From: Zygnema cylindricum
Lineage: Eukaryota; Streptophyta; Zygnematophyceae; Zygnematales; Zygnemataceae
DNA: 64,000 nt
Reading direction: 5' to 3'
Assembly: GCA_037447655.1 (NCBI GenBank)
Contig: JBBHKE010000026.1
Span: 1-64,000, forward strand
In this document: in pieces, positions 32,004-46,772 of the stretch
Position numbering within the stretch: the stretch's first letter is position 1
How the letters are laid out: each line of letters starts with the position of its first letter
Translations under genes and position numbers: made by a program
The notes under the pieces: model-generated
What the model saw: only the letters and a program-made list of their open reading frames with translations
Told to the model about the DNA's origin: nothing
Database searches by the model: none

Positions 32004-33421
32004 ATGTGTTATCAGCAGTAACATAATTTTTATTGATTTTATTTTGTCATATTATGATTTTGTGTGATTTCCGGAAGTAATATACCATTTGAAACCGCGT
32101 CACATGCTATGCTGTAAGTCACCGGAACAGTTAATACCGTGATCCACATGGAGGCTCTGGCTTGGCGCTCTATTTTGAATGGGACGGTGCTAGCGTCGGC
32201 CGTCAGATTAAGCCTTACAAATTCTCGGTTCAAAGTTGTATTAGGGTTTGAAGGATAATCCGTATTGCCTTTGCATTATTCCTTATCAAATGGATTTATA
32301 ATTGCAATAATGCAAACATCTGTACATGAATGCCACCTTAAGTGAGACTATTTGAGCAGAGAAGTATCTGAATCGATGGAGGGAAATTGATAATCGGAAG
32401 AAAAGTATTGCTGATTAATCATTTCTTTTTTGGTACCTCTCGAAGGGTTTTGCATCCAGAGTGAACAATAGGACAAGCCTTTGTTTATCTTCCAGGGCTC
32501 GAATAGTGATATTTATAAGCTGCATAATAGCTTTCAACCAAACAGTGTTCTGATGTTGTTTAACAAATGTTGTAGAAAAGAAGATGTCAGAGATGAAGTG
32601 AAACAGTTAGCTATCTTGTCAATCCAGAATATAACACGTGAAATTTCATCGATGAAACCATTTTTTGTTATTTTTACTGTTTTTTTTTTTTTTTTTGGCT
32701 TAAGTTTCAGCTTTCTCATTTTGCAGGTGAATGTACTGCTGGATACATACAATTGTTGAAAGATAAGATAAGAAGCAGAAACCTAATTAATTGTTATTGC
32801 ACTTATCCGAAATGTTGGAGAAGTTCAAATTTTATACATAACTGGTGAAACTTTCTTAATCTTTATTATTTTCTGAAATCTCAAACGTGAGTGAGAGAGG
32901 GGGAAGGACAGAGAGAGAAGTGGGGGAGGAGAAGGAAAACGAAGGGAAGGAGACAGAGCTAGAAGAGTGGGCAGTAAAGGCACGCATGGAAAGAGAGGGG
33001 GGGGGACAGAGACAGAGAGAGAGAGACGAGGGAGAGACCGGAGGGAGAAAGAAAAGGAGGAGGAGAGAGTGAGAGAGGTTATTTTGAGGCAATTTATCAA
33101 CTCTGAAACAATCTGAGATTGAAGAATATGTATGATTGATCGGTTATTGATTCCTTATGAAAAAATCGTTTGAATTGTAGATTTTAACATAATTTACAAT
33201 AAAGAATCTTGCCTTTTGTCTTTTTCCAATTCGTAACGATTATATTCAAAACACATCGCGTTTTTTTTTTTTTGTTTCTTAAATCAGCTGGTTATCACAG
33301 TGTTATTTTATCTGTTTTAAATGCGTTTCTTTCCTCCATGTTTTTTTTTTTTCGTACTTGTTTTTTGCTGTTGGTTGAATTTTTGCACACTAGTTGAACT
33401 TGCGATAAATCTCCTCTTCTC
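32004..33421. other. upstream region of the bZIP gene
   Basis: No gene identified. A possible untranslated exon might start after TTCCAG at 32495, but nothing proves it. 32885-33075 is an imperfect GAGAGGGA purine tract that creates spurious frames on both strands. Confidence 0.4.
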
Positions 33422-36400
33422 ATGAATCATAAACAAACTGCAGTGAAATTTATTAAAATGGAGAACCAGAATTTCGAGACGCAAGATTTGGTCAAGGAAA
33501 ATGGAGCCTCAGGTACATTTAACCCAAATATCTCATCTCCAAGCATGAAGAGGCATAAGTTTAGATATAAATTTTCTAGTTTCTTGGCTTGCGTTTATGT
33601 TATTCCCTTTCATTTTTTTTTTTTTTTTTTTTCTGTCATGTTACTAAATCTTTTGGTATATCTCTGTCAACTATGCTATGTTTTCTATAATTTCCAACGC
33701 AATAGAATCTATTTTTTGTTTTTTTCTCAATGACAAGTATTTCAATTCTATCGAGGATGCTGTGCAGTTATTAATATCCAACCAGATATTGCACAGGATT
33801 TTCTCCTCCAGCTATTTCTTTTCGTATCTTTTTTGATAATGTTGACACAGTGTATTTAACAAAAATGCTGTTGATAACTGTTAGCTTTTAACGGATTCTT
33901 AAAAAAATTCAGTAATTTGAAGCTACGTCAAACTATTTGCACCCGTTTTTTCACATGGCTGACATTTTCGATTGGTGAATGTTTTTAGAGTAAATTTTCG
34001 ATTTACCTTGTTCAAACATTCAATATTAGAAGTATTTTAACGTTTATTCTCAAAAGCTGACATTCTTGTACGGTTTGTGTCTTTAGACGCTAAAATTTTG
34101 GAGTCACCTGGTTCAAATATCAAATGGATGAGTAAAAATCTTCCGACATTTGAGAACCTTGATGCCGATGTTGACAAGCAATTTACAACACCAAATACTA
34201 TGCGAAGGTAGGGAAAAAATCGGAAAAATAATATTTATCTCGCATTTGTTTCTAATAAATATGTCCTATGACCTCTCTTGTACAACACGTTTATTGTTAT
34301 TCACTCTTTTATTCGTTCAGGTTTTTGCCTATGTTTGCAACAACAAGGTTGTGACAATCAAAATGCATAGTACTGCAACCTACTGATATGAAACTCGGTG
34401 ATCTTTATGAAAAAAGGAAATGGTTGCTTTTACTCATTTTCTGTATCATTTTCCGAAGTCATTCTTTTATGTAGTCATTATTTTCTGCAGTTATTATTTT
34501 CTGTACTCATTTGTTGTAATGTTGATGCAGATTGGCTCCACCAATCTGGTCACCAAGTCCAATATTTGCAGCAAGAAAATTGCATGATTCGTCAAGGAAA
34601 GCAAGTTTTAGTCCATTTTTTCCAGCTCTTACAGAAGCCTATAAGCCTAATACTGAGGCTGATTGTGACTTAATCTTTTGGACTCCCAAAAGGACAAGGC
34701 GAATATCAGACCAGATGCTTGAGGTATTCACCTCATCCAATTCTTGCTAAATGTAGTACACAGCTCATATTTATTACTGTTCTGTATTTTTCGGGCACTT
34801 TAAGGCGATTAAATCTATGCTCACCCGTTAGATTTTTTTGGGGGGCAAGCAATCGAAAGGTAATGGTCTTACTTTCCGACCGTGATGTCAAGATTAAAAA
34901 TCGGAAATTTGTGGAGTGAGAAAATGAGAAAAATGACTTGAGCATTTAAAAGATTAAACATCCTATATGCTAAACATTTTTCTTGGAGTCAAAGTGCTTT
35001 TTCTCACTGCACACATTTCCAATTTTCAATCCACGCCCATAGCTGCCCAAAAATCGGTTCACACTAATAGCGATAGGCAGTCCACAGTAAGACTAGAAGA
35101 TAAGCCATTAAGTTAGGTTGAGGTTGTGGTTGAGGTTTGAGGTTATGTGAATGCAGATGTCGATGTCGAGGTCGAGGTTGATGTTGAGGTGGAGGTCGAT
35201 GTCGATGTCTAGGGTTGTCCTTGTTGATGTCAATGTCAATGTCAATGTCGAGGTTGAGGTCGAGGCCGAGGTCGATTTCGACATCCATGTTGATTTCGTC
35301 CATTCTATCCCCCGATTCTAGGAATCTTAACACGAGGGTGCCAATGTTGATGTCGATATGCTGTCGGAAAGGTCGAGGTCAAGATCGAGGTCGAGGTCAA
35401 GGTCGAGGTCGAGGTCGATGTGGAGGTGGAAGTGGATGTGGATGTAGATGTGGATGTGGATGTGGATGTGAATGTGGATATGGATGTGGATGTGTTTGTT
35501 GGTATCAATATCGGTGTCGAGTCGATGAAGATTTTATTGTCGAGTTCGAGGTCGAGGATGATGTTGATGTGGAAGTGGAAGTAGAAGTGGATGGGGATGG
35601 ATGGGGATGGGGATGTGGATGTGGATGTGGGTGTGTTTAAAGGTGTCAATGTCGATGAAAATTGTAATGTCGAGGTTGAAGTCGAGAATGAGGTTGATGT
35701 GAAAGTGGAAGTGGATGTGGATTTGGATGTCAATGTTTGTGTCATTGTTGATGTCGATGTGTGTAAAAATGTTAATGTGAATGTTATTGTCATTTACTTA
35801 TATTGCGTAAATGAAATGGCCACATTGATGACTCATCAACAGTAGATTACTTTGCAAGTATCAACAGACTTGGAATTGAGAAGCAAAATCGGAAAAATAT
35901 GACTAACTAGGCTGAATGAGTATCGGATTGATCATTTCACACATCCTGGAATATGATGGACTGGAATATTATAGACCAAGTATATATGAACAAACACATC
36001 TGATGTACAGGCTGCTACAACTGTTTCTTCTTTACTAAAGAAGAATCTGGGATCAACCCCAATTGATAAAAGTGAGAACAAATCTGACAGAGAATCTGTT
36101 GGTAAAGAGAGACAAAACTGCGGTGTGGCTTTTCTGTCAAATTTGGAAAGTAAATATGAATCTGTTCAGGGAAATATCTCTTCCCCAACACTCTTTCCTT
36201 GGAATAAAAAGCCTCGTTCAAAGAAACCCATGAGAAGATGCCGACTCAGAAAAGCTCAGATTGGCGAAGAAGACGTTTCGAGAACCTTTTCGAGCAGGGA
36301 AAAAAGCAATCAAAGTAAATCTTCAAGCAGTAAAAAGACATTTCAAGATCGGGAAACATCGTCAAGCTCGGAAGAGCAACTTTCTTCCAATTACCGTAAA

Positions 36401-39400
36401 CCGCTTGGTCCTAAAAGGAAACTACATCCTGTAGTGCCAGAGACTGAATTACGGTATGTGCCTATTTCAAAATGGTATTACAAATCATATCACAAAATTG
36501 TATCACAAATTGTGTCACATTATTAAAATTTCATTCAATGAAATCAAACGTCGATCACATGTTTTCAGCCACATGCCCTAATACTAAGTTTTGTCAACTA
36601 AGTAGTAGTTGTTTTCTGCTTGGCTTGTAAATGTTGGTTTTATGCACTAAGTGGAAACTTTTCTTTTCTGTTTGTTTTCTTTCATGTTGGGTTTCATGAA
36701 CTAGTTAGGACCCTTGTTGTCTATTTGTTTTCTTTATTAACTAATCAAGACATTGTTTTCTGTTGGTTTTTTTGATGCTGGGTTTTTCCAGCTAATCAGC
36801 AGAGTTGTTTTGTTTTTGTTTTCTATTTGTTGGTTTTTATCAGCTAGCTGACGCAGTCCTTTTCATTCTGTTTTCTTATTAAGCATTACGACTAAATGGT
36901 ACTGTTGTTTCCTTTTTTTTTGTGTGTATGTGTGTCCTAAGGCCGGTGGATTCTGCAAAAATGGAAAATGGTACGAACCAAAGCCTTCTGTATCACAACT
37001 CGTAGAATAACAACAAGCGGTAGAATGTTATTGTTTTACGATTGTATTTCAACTTCAAAATTAAAGTAAGAAGTGGATGAAAAAGCTCTCTAAGACTGAA
37101 CAGTTGATTTTGGCGGAAAAAAATGTTTGCTTGAAGGTACTTGGAGGAAGAGGTGTGAGAAAGAGCAACTTGAGGTACAGTCAATTCAACTCTTAAAACC
37201 CTTTCAAAATATTTGTTTTTCCAATTATGAAGGAAAATATTTAAGATCACTTGCTTTTTTGCATCAGTCAGTCCGGGTAAAGTTTGTTGGGAACAAAACG
37301 CAACGTAAACTATAAAAAACCCTAAATTACCCCCTTCATTTGAGTAAATTGTCCAATCTCTGTGCTTTATTTCTGCAACTACACTGGCCGTTGCTATTAG
37401 TGTTGAACCTTTTTTGGGCAAGAAAACGTCTTCATCTATATTTACAGCCGTTGGATCAATCGAAAGGTAAGACCGTTACCTTTCGATTGCTTACCTTAAA
37501 CAGAAATCAAAACGGTGTAAAACAAAATTAAAGACTTTTAACTGCCTGAATTTTTTTTAACACTAATAGTAATGGGCAGTGAACGGCACGGGAATGGCGG
37601 GGAAACAAAATTTACTGATATCCATCCATCTCTCCTTTTTCGATGAAATTGAACATTTTATCATTCTCGACGAGTAATTGAATAGCGTTTGAAAGTACAT
37701 CCATTCATATCACCTTTTTCCTAAACAATTGAACATTTTAACATTTTTGACGAGTACTCGAATAGCGTTAAAAATTGTATCCATCTATATCACCTTTTCT
37801 TAAACAGTCTTTTGATGACATGTGCTTGAATAGCGTTTGAAATTGGTGGACCCACAAAGAGCTAAAAGGATTCTTGCCAATAGGAGATCAGCTCAAATGA
37901 CTCGACTTCGCCGTCTCAATGCAATCGCGACATTAACAAAACAGGTTTGTTTTGTTAAAATTATTTTTTTCCCTGTATGCTTGCTTCTCTCAAAGTAGTG
38001 AGAAACCGAGAGTCTTGGCAACAAAAACTGACGAATTTCTTGGAATTTCTGTTCTTCCTTGCGAAAGGTAGTTAATGGATGGATGTTTTTGCGTTCAAAC
38101 TCTCTCTCTCTCTTTCTCTTCTCTCTCTCTCTCTCTTTCTTCTCTCTCTCTTCCCTCTCTCTGCTCTCCCTCTCAATTGTCTTTCCCTTGTCTCCTCCCC
38201 CTCTTCTCTCCGTATGTGTCGATGTGCTAAGCTTCATCCTAAAGCCAGTGGTCATATGCATTTGAGAATTTTAGATAGACATGAGGTGTCAATACAGCTT
38301 GTGAATTAGAGAGTTGAAAGATGCTGATGCTAATGTAGCTTTGTTGCTTGGGGTTCAGGTTGAGGAACTTCAAAATGAGAATTCAAAATTGAAATCGACG
38401 GTGGAGAGGCTAGAGGTGAGTCAAATTTCAATAGTCACAAATGGCCTAAAATAATAATTGGTTTTAGGCTGTCCTTTGTCGTTTTGTTGGTGTAAGGTGG
38501 TCCAGGCTCAGGAACCTTGTTGGGTGAGAAAAACAGCGTTTTTTATAGGTACTTTGTGGTTTTAAAAAGCAAAAGACCAAAATTCATTTGATTAAAGCGT
38601 AAACTGTTCTTTGTAATACAAAAAGGTTTAATCAAAATGAGCCGATGGCGAACCTATTTCCTTTTTTTCCTTTTTCTTTTTTCCTTTTTCCGCTTTCCTT
38701 TTCCCCTGTGGCGATGGTGAATTTTTTTCCCTCTATGACATGGAAATGAAAAAGGAAAAGGACAAAACGAAGGTGAAAAATGTCACACAAGATCAAACTT
38801 TGATTCGGAAAGTAATCGATTACTCCTTGAAAAGCCCAAAAAAAGATTTTCCGAAATCAGGTTGCCTTAGGAAATTAGAAATAAATACAATTGTCTTCAT
38901 TTTGGCGTGAGAAACTATTTCATAATAGTGGATTGTTATGTTGCATGGTGAAGTCTCATTTCTTTATATAACCTCGTTTTTTTCTTATATTCACATGATT
39001 TTATTGATAATGCTAACATGATTTTGCAATACTACTTACATGATTTTACTCATACTACTTACATGATTTTACTAACAATACTTGCATGATCTTTTTGATA
39101 ATACTTACATGATTTTACTGATAATACTTACATGATTTTTTGATAATACTTACATGATTTTACTTATCTATTCACATTGTTTTATTTTCAACCTGCAGAC
39201 CAAACTGGAAAAGCAGGATAAGGCTCTCACTAAACATCGAACCGGCTCAAAGAGACTTAAATTAATGCAGGTGAGATTATGCGAAAACTATATTATTGTT
39301 GTAATTATTAACGGTTACGGAGAAATCCTTCGGGATTAGAAATGTGGGTGTACATATTCGGGAGAATACATTCGTTACACTTATAAAATTAATTACTCTT

Positions 39401-39705
39401 GTTCGCGTGAATAATTTTTTGACCTGAAATCATAAATCAGTGTTAGCCACACAAAGTAATTAAGTGACCTATAATGAGCTACATAGCAAAACGAAATTTA
39501 GTGTAGTTTGTTCTAATAATATTCTTGCGAATAATCCGGGATTTATTATAAAGATGTGCGGTGTAATGTGGGTTTCATTAGCAAACCTAGCCTTCGTTAA
39601 ATTTCAAAGCACGTTATTTTTTTTTGTTTTTTGTTATTGTTTTTGTTTCCACTTGTGCAGAACCGTGTAAGCGTTCCACAAAAGACGAGCGACCTCCAAG
39701 AATGA
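33422..39705 (+). CDS. bZIP transcription factor (one junction unresolved)
   Basis: Exons: 33422-33512, 34087-34207, 34531-34723, 36011-36453, 37834-37944, 38359-38415, 39199-39270, 39661-39705 (TGA). The basic region is VDPQRAKRILANRRSAQMTR with the N-x7-R signature; the zipper continues x9-L then L-x6 steps in LTKQVEEL, QNENSKL, KSTVERL. DP-RAKRILANR resembles plant group E/I bZIPs (VIP1/RSG, bZIP34/61). The N-terminal half is Ser/Lys-rich, with APPIWSPSPIFAARKLHDSS and FWTPKRTRRISDQM. It should bind DNA as a dimer in the nucleus. All junctions agree in phase except 36453 (phase 2) to 37834 (phase 0). A small exon or a different donor must lie between; a candidate acceptor is near 36941. 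The start could be ATG 33422 or 33458. MITEs lie in two introns. Confidence 0.82.
34757..35089. mobile_element. diverged TACACC-type element in bZIP intron
   Basis: Right end CACTAATAGCGATAGGCAGT; left end TACACAGCTCATATTTATTA; inside lies GCAATCGAAAGGTAATGGTC. About 333 bp. It shares inner blocks with 37380-37582. Confidence 0.45.
35092..35790. repeat. GATGTC/GAGGTC hexamer minisatellite
   Basis: About 700 bases of GATGTCGATGTCGAGGTCGA-type hexamers in the bZIP intron. Long VDVDVEVE and STSTST frames derive from the hexamer period. Confidence 0.93.
37380..37582. mobile_element. short MITE with a perfect central hairpin
   Basis: About 203 bp. Left end ACACTGGCCGTTGCTATTAG; right end is the inverse of TCACTGCCCATTACTATTAG. 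At 37457-37489 the arms CAATCGAAAGGTAA and TTACCTTTCGATTG are perfect inverted repeats around GACCG. It lies in the bZIP intron before the basic-region exon. Confidence 0.65.
37615..37838. repeat. three ~75 bp tandem units
   Basis: Units contain TTGAACATTTTA, GACGAGTA-TTGAATAGCGTT and TCCATTCATATCACC. The third copy includes the acceptor TTGAATAG used for the bZIP basic-region exon at 37834. Confidence 0.75.
38096..38220. repeat. CT-rich tract in bZIP intron
   Basis: (CT)n-like tract that gives SLSLSL/RERERE artefact frames. Confidence 0.9.
38991..39168. repeat. ~23 bp ACTTACATGATTTTACTGAT array
   Basis: About eight imperfect units ending 30 bases before the acceptor of the 39199 exon. Confidence 0.88.
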
Positions 39706-41645
39706 AGTTTATGCTGAAAAGTATTAAGATGACGGTCAATTTCGAGTTGACAAAATGTATTATTCCGGAGTGTATATGGAAGGTCATTCATGGATCTTCA
39801 TGGTGTAAAATTATCAACTGAAATTGAGATGGAGACGTTAGTCACTTGGTCAGATAATGCAAAGGTATTGTCGAAGAAGACGCAATGGTATATCTGCTCG
39901 GAACATGAAAACGACAAAATACAAAGAAATAACTATGAGAACACAACACGGCGAACAAAAATTTACGTATAATGATGTCGAAGATGACGGTTTGAAAAAA
40001 GTGTTAAAATATGTTTAAAAAGCAAGAGTTAGGCGGTCATGTGGCGAGTAACACAGAGTTCAGAGACACCCTCACATATCATGTTTCAGGCCAATAAGAT
40101 TGTTCAAGTCAAGAACTACGAGACTGCGTTAATTATTTGCATAACGAGGATACTGATTCTATGTTTGATCGATGTCAAATCTAATCACGATGTGGATGAC
40201 AGTAGAGCTAGAGAAGTAGATTCGAGGGTAGAATTGTTCATTTTCTACATAGGACGTGCGTTTTTTCCTGGTGAAGTTCTTCAATTTTTTATAAAATGAT
40301 ATTCACCTGTGTGAGCCATGATTGTTATCACTTACCTACCAGTTATCCGCTGTTAAGCTGGACGGGGGTAGACGGGGGGGGGGGGGGGGGAGAAGGGGAA
40401 GAGGGGACTGAATATAATCAGTGGTGAAATATCAGTCAGCTTGTGCCATTGCTTGTGTAGTCTACGCTAATTTCCTTTTCAGCTTCTAGGATCCCCTTTG
40501 TGTATACCAACATGTTGAATAGTGTCCAAATTTTGACAATTCATGATGTAGCCGTTGCATGTCATCTCTCTACTTTACATCCATGTAAAACACAGATTTG
40601 TGACAGAACTCCTTGTCCATTTATGCAGTTTCAACTGTCTTGTAGTCAGTTCATCTGCAAGTCAGTAAATCCAAAACGGTCATCTTTTGCAGCAGTGAGT
40701 ATATGAAGTGTCACATCGATGTCGTGCCAAATTGGAAAGAAGTTGACAAACAATGCGACTATTTGGTACACTGCTATATCAATAGATATAAGTAAAAGTT
40801 CAGCTTTCAACGAGAACATCCATTTCAATTAACACAAACGACTTTTACCTAACCGAAGTACCAAGAATATTCAACCATTTTCACTGAAAAGTATAGCAAG
40901 AATTTTAATCTTTGAAATTCCGAAGAAAATGTACCAAAAGTGGCAAGTTTCTGCCACCAATTTCAATGCGAATTACAATAAATCATTTTGCTCACCATCC
41001 ATGGAAACTGGAACACATGACAAATCTCCAAAATCGTTTGCAAATTGAATGCGGAAATAGTGTTCATACATAAATAGTGGAAAGTTATCACAAACAACAA
41101 CAATCCACAGTCGCTCGGTGAAAAAGGAGCAAAGAAGCAAAGGAACGAAGAAGAAAAGGTGCAAATAAGGAAAATGTGCCTCATATTTGCAGTCTCACTT
41201 AGGTGTTCACACTGATGGTGATAACGAGCTTGCATAACCAATAGTGCATTGTTAAAAACACTTGACATGATACATTGCCAAAAACAGATACCAAAGTTCA
41301 AGATCACCGATCAGATGTAGAAAGCCAGAAATGCACAAAAAATGGGAATGTCGAAATTTCAGTATCACCAATCAGAAGTAAAAACTGGAGAAGCGTACGA
41401 ACGAGCATTAAACTCCCGAGAATTCGACAAAATTTGGCTGCTAATACCAAACCTGTTTCTCCGTGGTTAAAAAACAAAGACATACATAAAATTTAAATGT
41501 TTAGAAGACTTCCGAGGAAAGATCCAGAAGAACGTGGATCGAACATTGAATAGCACAAGGAGAACCCAAACTTCCAACCATTCAATACTTAAAAAAAACC
41601 TTTTTTACTCTATTGAATGAGGTACTTTAAAAAATATACCTTCTT
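39706..41645. other. spacer between convergent bZIP and PRMT10
   Basis: Presumably both 3' UTRs. A run of 16 G is at 40374-40390. Short frames (40039, 40963, 41275) have no recognisable motif. Confidence 0.4.
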
Positions 41646-45331
<3,686 letters not shown>

Positions 45332-45653
45332 CGCAAAAATTTGCAAGCTTGCAACGAGGAAACAAGTTAAAGTGTTTGTTCCCTTCTCACAAAATATGGA
45401 AACAAAAGCACAGACGCCTCTTTTAGAAATTACTTTTATCAACAGAGAAATTGAAATCTTGTTCCAGAATAATAGTTGTTCCACTAGAGTAGGTTGAACT
45501 TAAAATCAGAAGTATGGAACTGTAGGAAAGAAGAACTAGTTTTTTATTGAAGATCTAGCATTGTACAATAATGTACTGCAGTATTCAAGCAGAAAGTTAT
45601 TAAACCCTACAGTACTGTAGCTCCTGAGACTTTGGCTTAAGATTTTTTCCCAG

Positions 45654-45828
45654 GAATTCTCAAAGAAGATCTTTTCGTAGATCCGCCTGTCACTATATAA
45701 AAGCCGGCGACATCGTTTACATCGGTGGCTTCACCACATCGGCAAATCGGACATCGGAGAGGCTGCAAACGCTACCCAGCAAAGAATGTCAATCGACGGC
45801 CAAGATTCACTTCTTGAAATCGCCGTAA
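45654..45828 (+). other. orphan open stretch with splice-like borders
   Basis: Follows TTTTTTCCCAG and stays open for 57 codons to TAA. It includes GDIVYIGGFTTSAN and LPSKECQSTAKIHFL. It also ends next to a donor-like GTAAGA, and it is GC-richer than its surroundings. No ATG and no family recognised. It could be an exon of an unknown gene, an untranslated exon, or chance. Confidence 0.25.
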
Positions 45829-46667
45829 GAATGTGAGGTGCTGTAACGTCAAAGATCTGGTAGATGGAATGGTCACCTGACACATAGAATCATTAAACCG
45901 AACTGGAAAGGTTCGGACTTCAACATTATACAGTTACGTTCAAGGTTCAAAACTTCGTCGTTCATAGTTCATACTTCATAGATCAAGTAGATTTAAACGT
46001 CATGGAAAGGTTCGGGATCCAACAGTTCAATGTTCTGATCATGATTCATACTTCATTACTGCCATAGAACTGGTATATCTAAACGTCACATGAGACATAG
46101 AAATATAGAATCAAAGAACAGAACTGGGAGGAATTGAGGTTCAACAATTTAACGTTTCGCTGCTGCTTCATCCTTCATAGATCAGGTAAACGACGCTTGA
46201 TAAACACATAGATCAGGTATGGTAGATTGAAACGACGCTTGTTACATACATAGATCAGATACGGTAGAATGAAACGCCTCTTGATTCATAGAACACCAAG
46301 CAGAACTAGAAGGGTTCAGAGTTTACGCCCAATTTAGGTCAAAGCTGGAAACTTTGCATGTTTAAGGCTCTCTTCAGCTTATGTTTCCTTCACTTCTTCC
46401 TCTCTACCTCCACAGTAAGGGCAAGGGTTTTGCACAACTTAATGTTTATCTTCTTGCACTCTTCTAATTCTAGTAATAACCGAGCAAGTAAATGATAAGA
46501 CTTTTCTCTCCCTACTGACATTGCAGTTTATTTTTCATTTTCTTTCAATAATAATCAAAAAAGTTATACTCAAAGAAAATCATTATCTCAATAAGAAGCA
46601 AAATTTCTACACATTCTCACTTCTTTTTTCACTCTTCAGCGTGCACACCTTCTCTCTCAAAAATAGG

Positions 46668-46676
46668 CTAGGGTTT
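46668..46676 (+). promoter_or_regulatory. telo-box CTAGGGTTT before UTP21
   Basis: CTAGGGTTT lies 97 bases before the start; a second TTTTAGGGTTTT is at about 46756-46767. Telo-boxes are typical of plant ribosome-biogenesis genes, which suits UTP21. Not tested here. Confidence 0.5.
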
Positions 46677-46772
46677 CTCCGGATTTTGAGTTTTTCCTCT
46701 ATAGAAATTCCTGAAAAATCCTGAAAAACTCTGCAATTGCTAGGTTTTTGCATATTTTAGGGTTTTGCAGAC

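Larger units (their letters stand above)
45332..46772. promoter_or_regulatory. divergent promoter region PRMT10/UTP21
   Basis: The two start codons face away from each other across 1.44 kb. 45870-46330 holds diverged repeats (AACGTC, CATAGATCAGGTA, GGTTCGG). 46380-46770 is pyrimidine-rich leader sequence for UTP21 with a telo-box. Shared regulation is inferred from layout only. Confidence 0.5.

Noticed and set aside
35215-35845. Frames rich in VDVEVE, GCGCG or STSTST
   Set aside because: By-products of the hexamer minisatellite in the bZIP intron.
38359-39270. Shugoshin or generic coiled-coil protein
   Set aside because: The preceding exon supplies a bZIP basic region with correct N-x7-R-x9-L spacing, so the coil is a leucine zipper.
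45694-45702. TATA box TATATAAAA on the plus strand
   Set aside because: It lies inside the open stretch 45654-45828 and 1.07 kb from UTP21; no evidence that it directs transcription.
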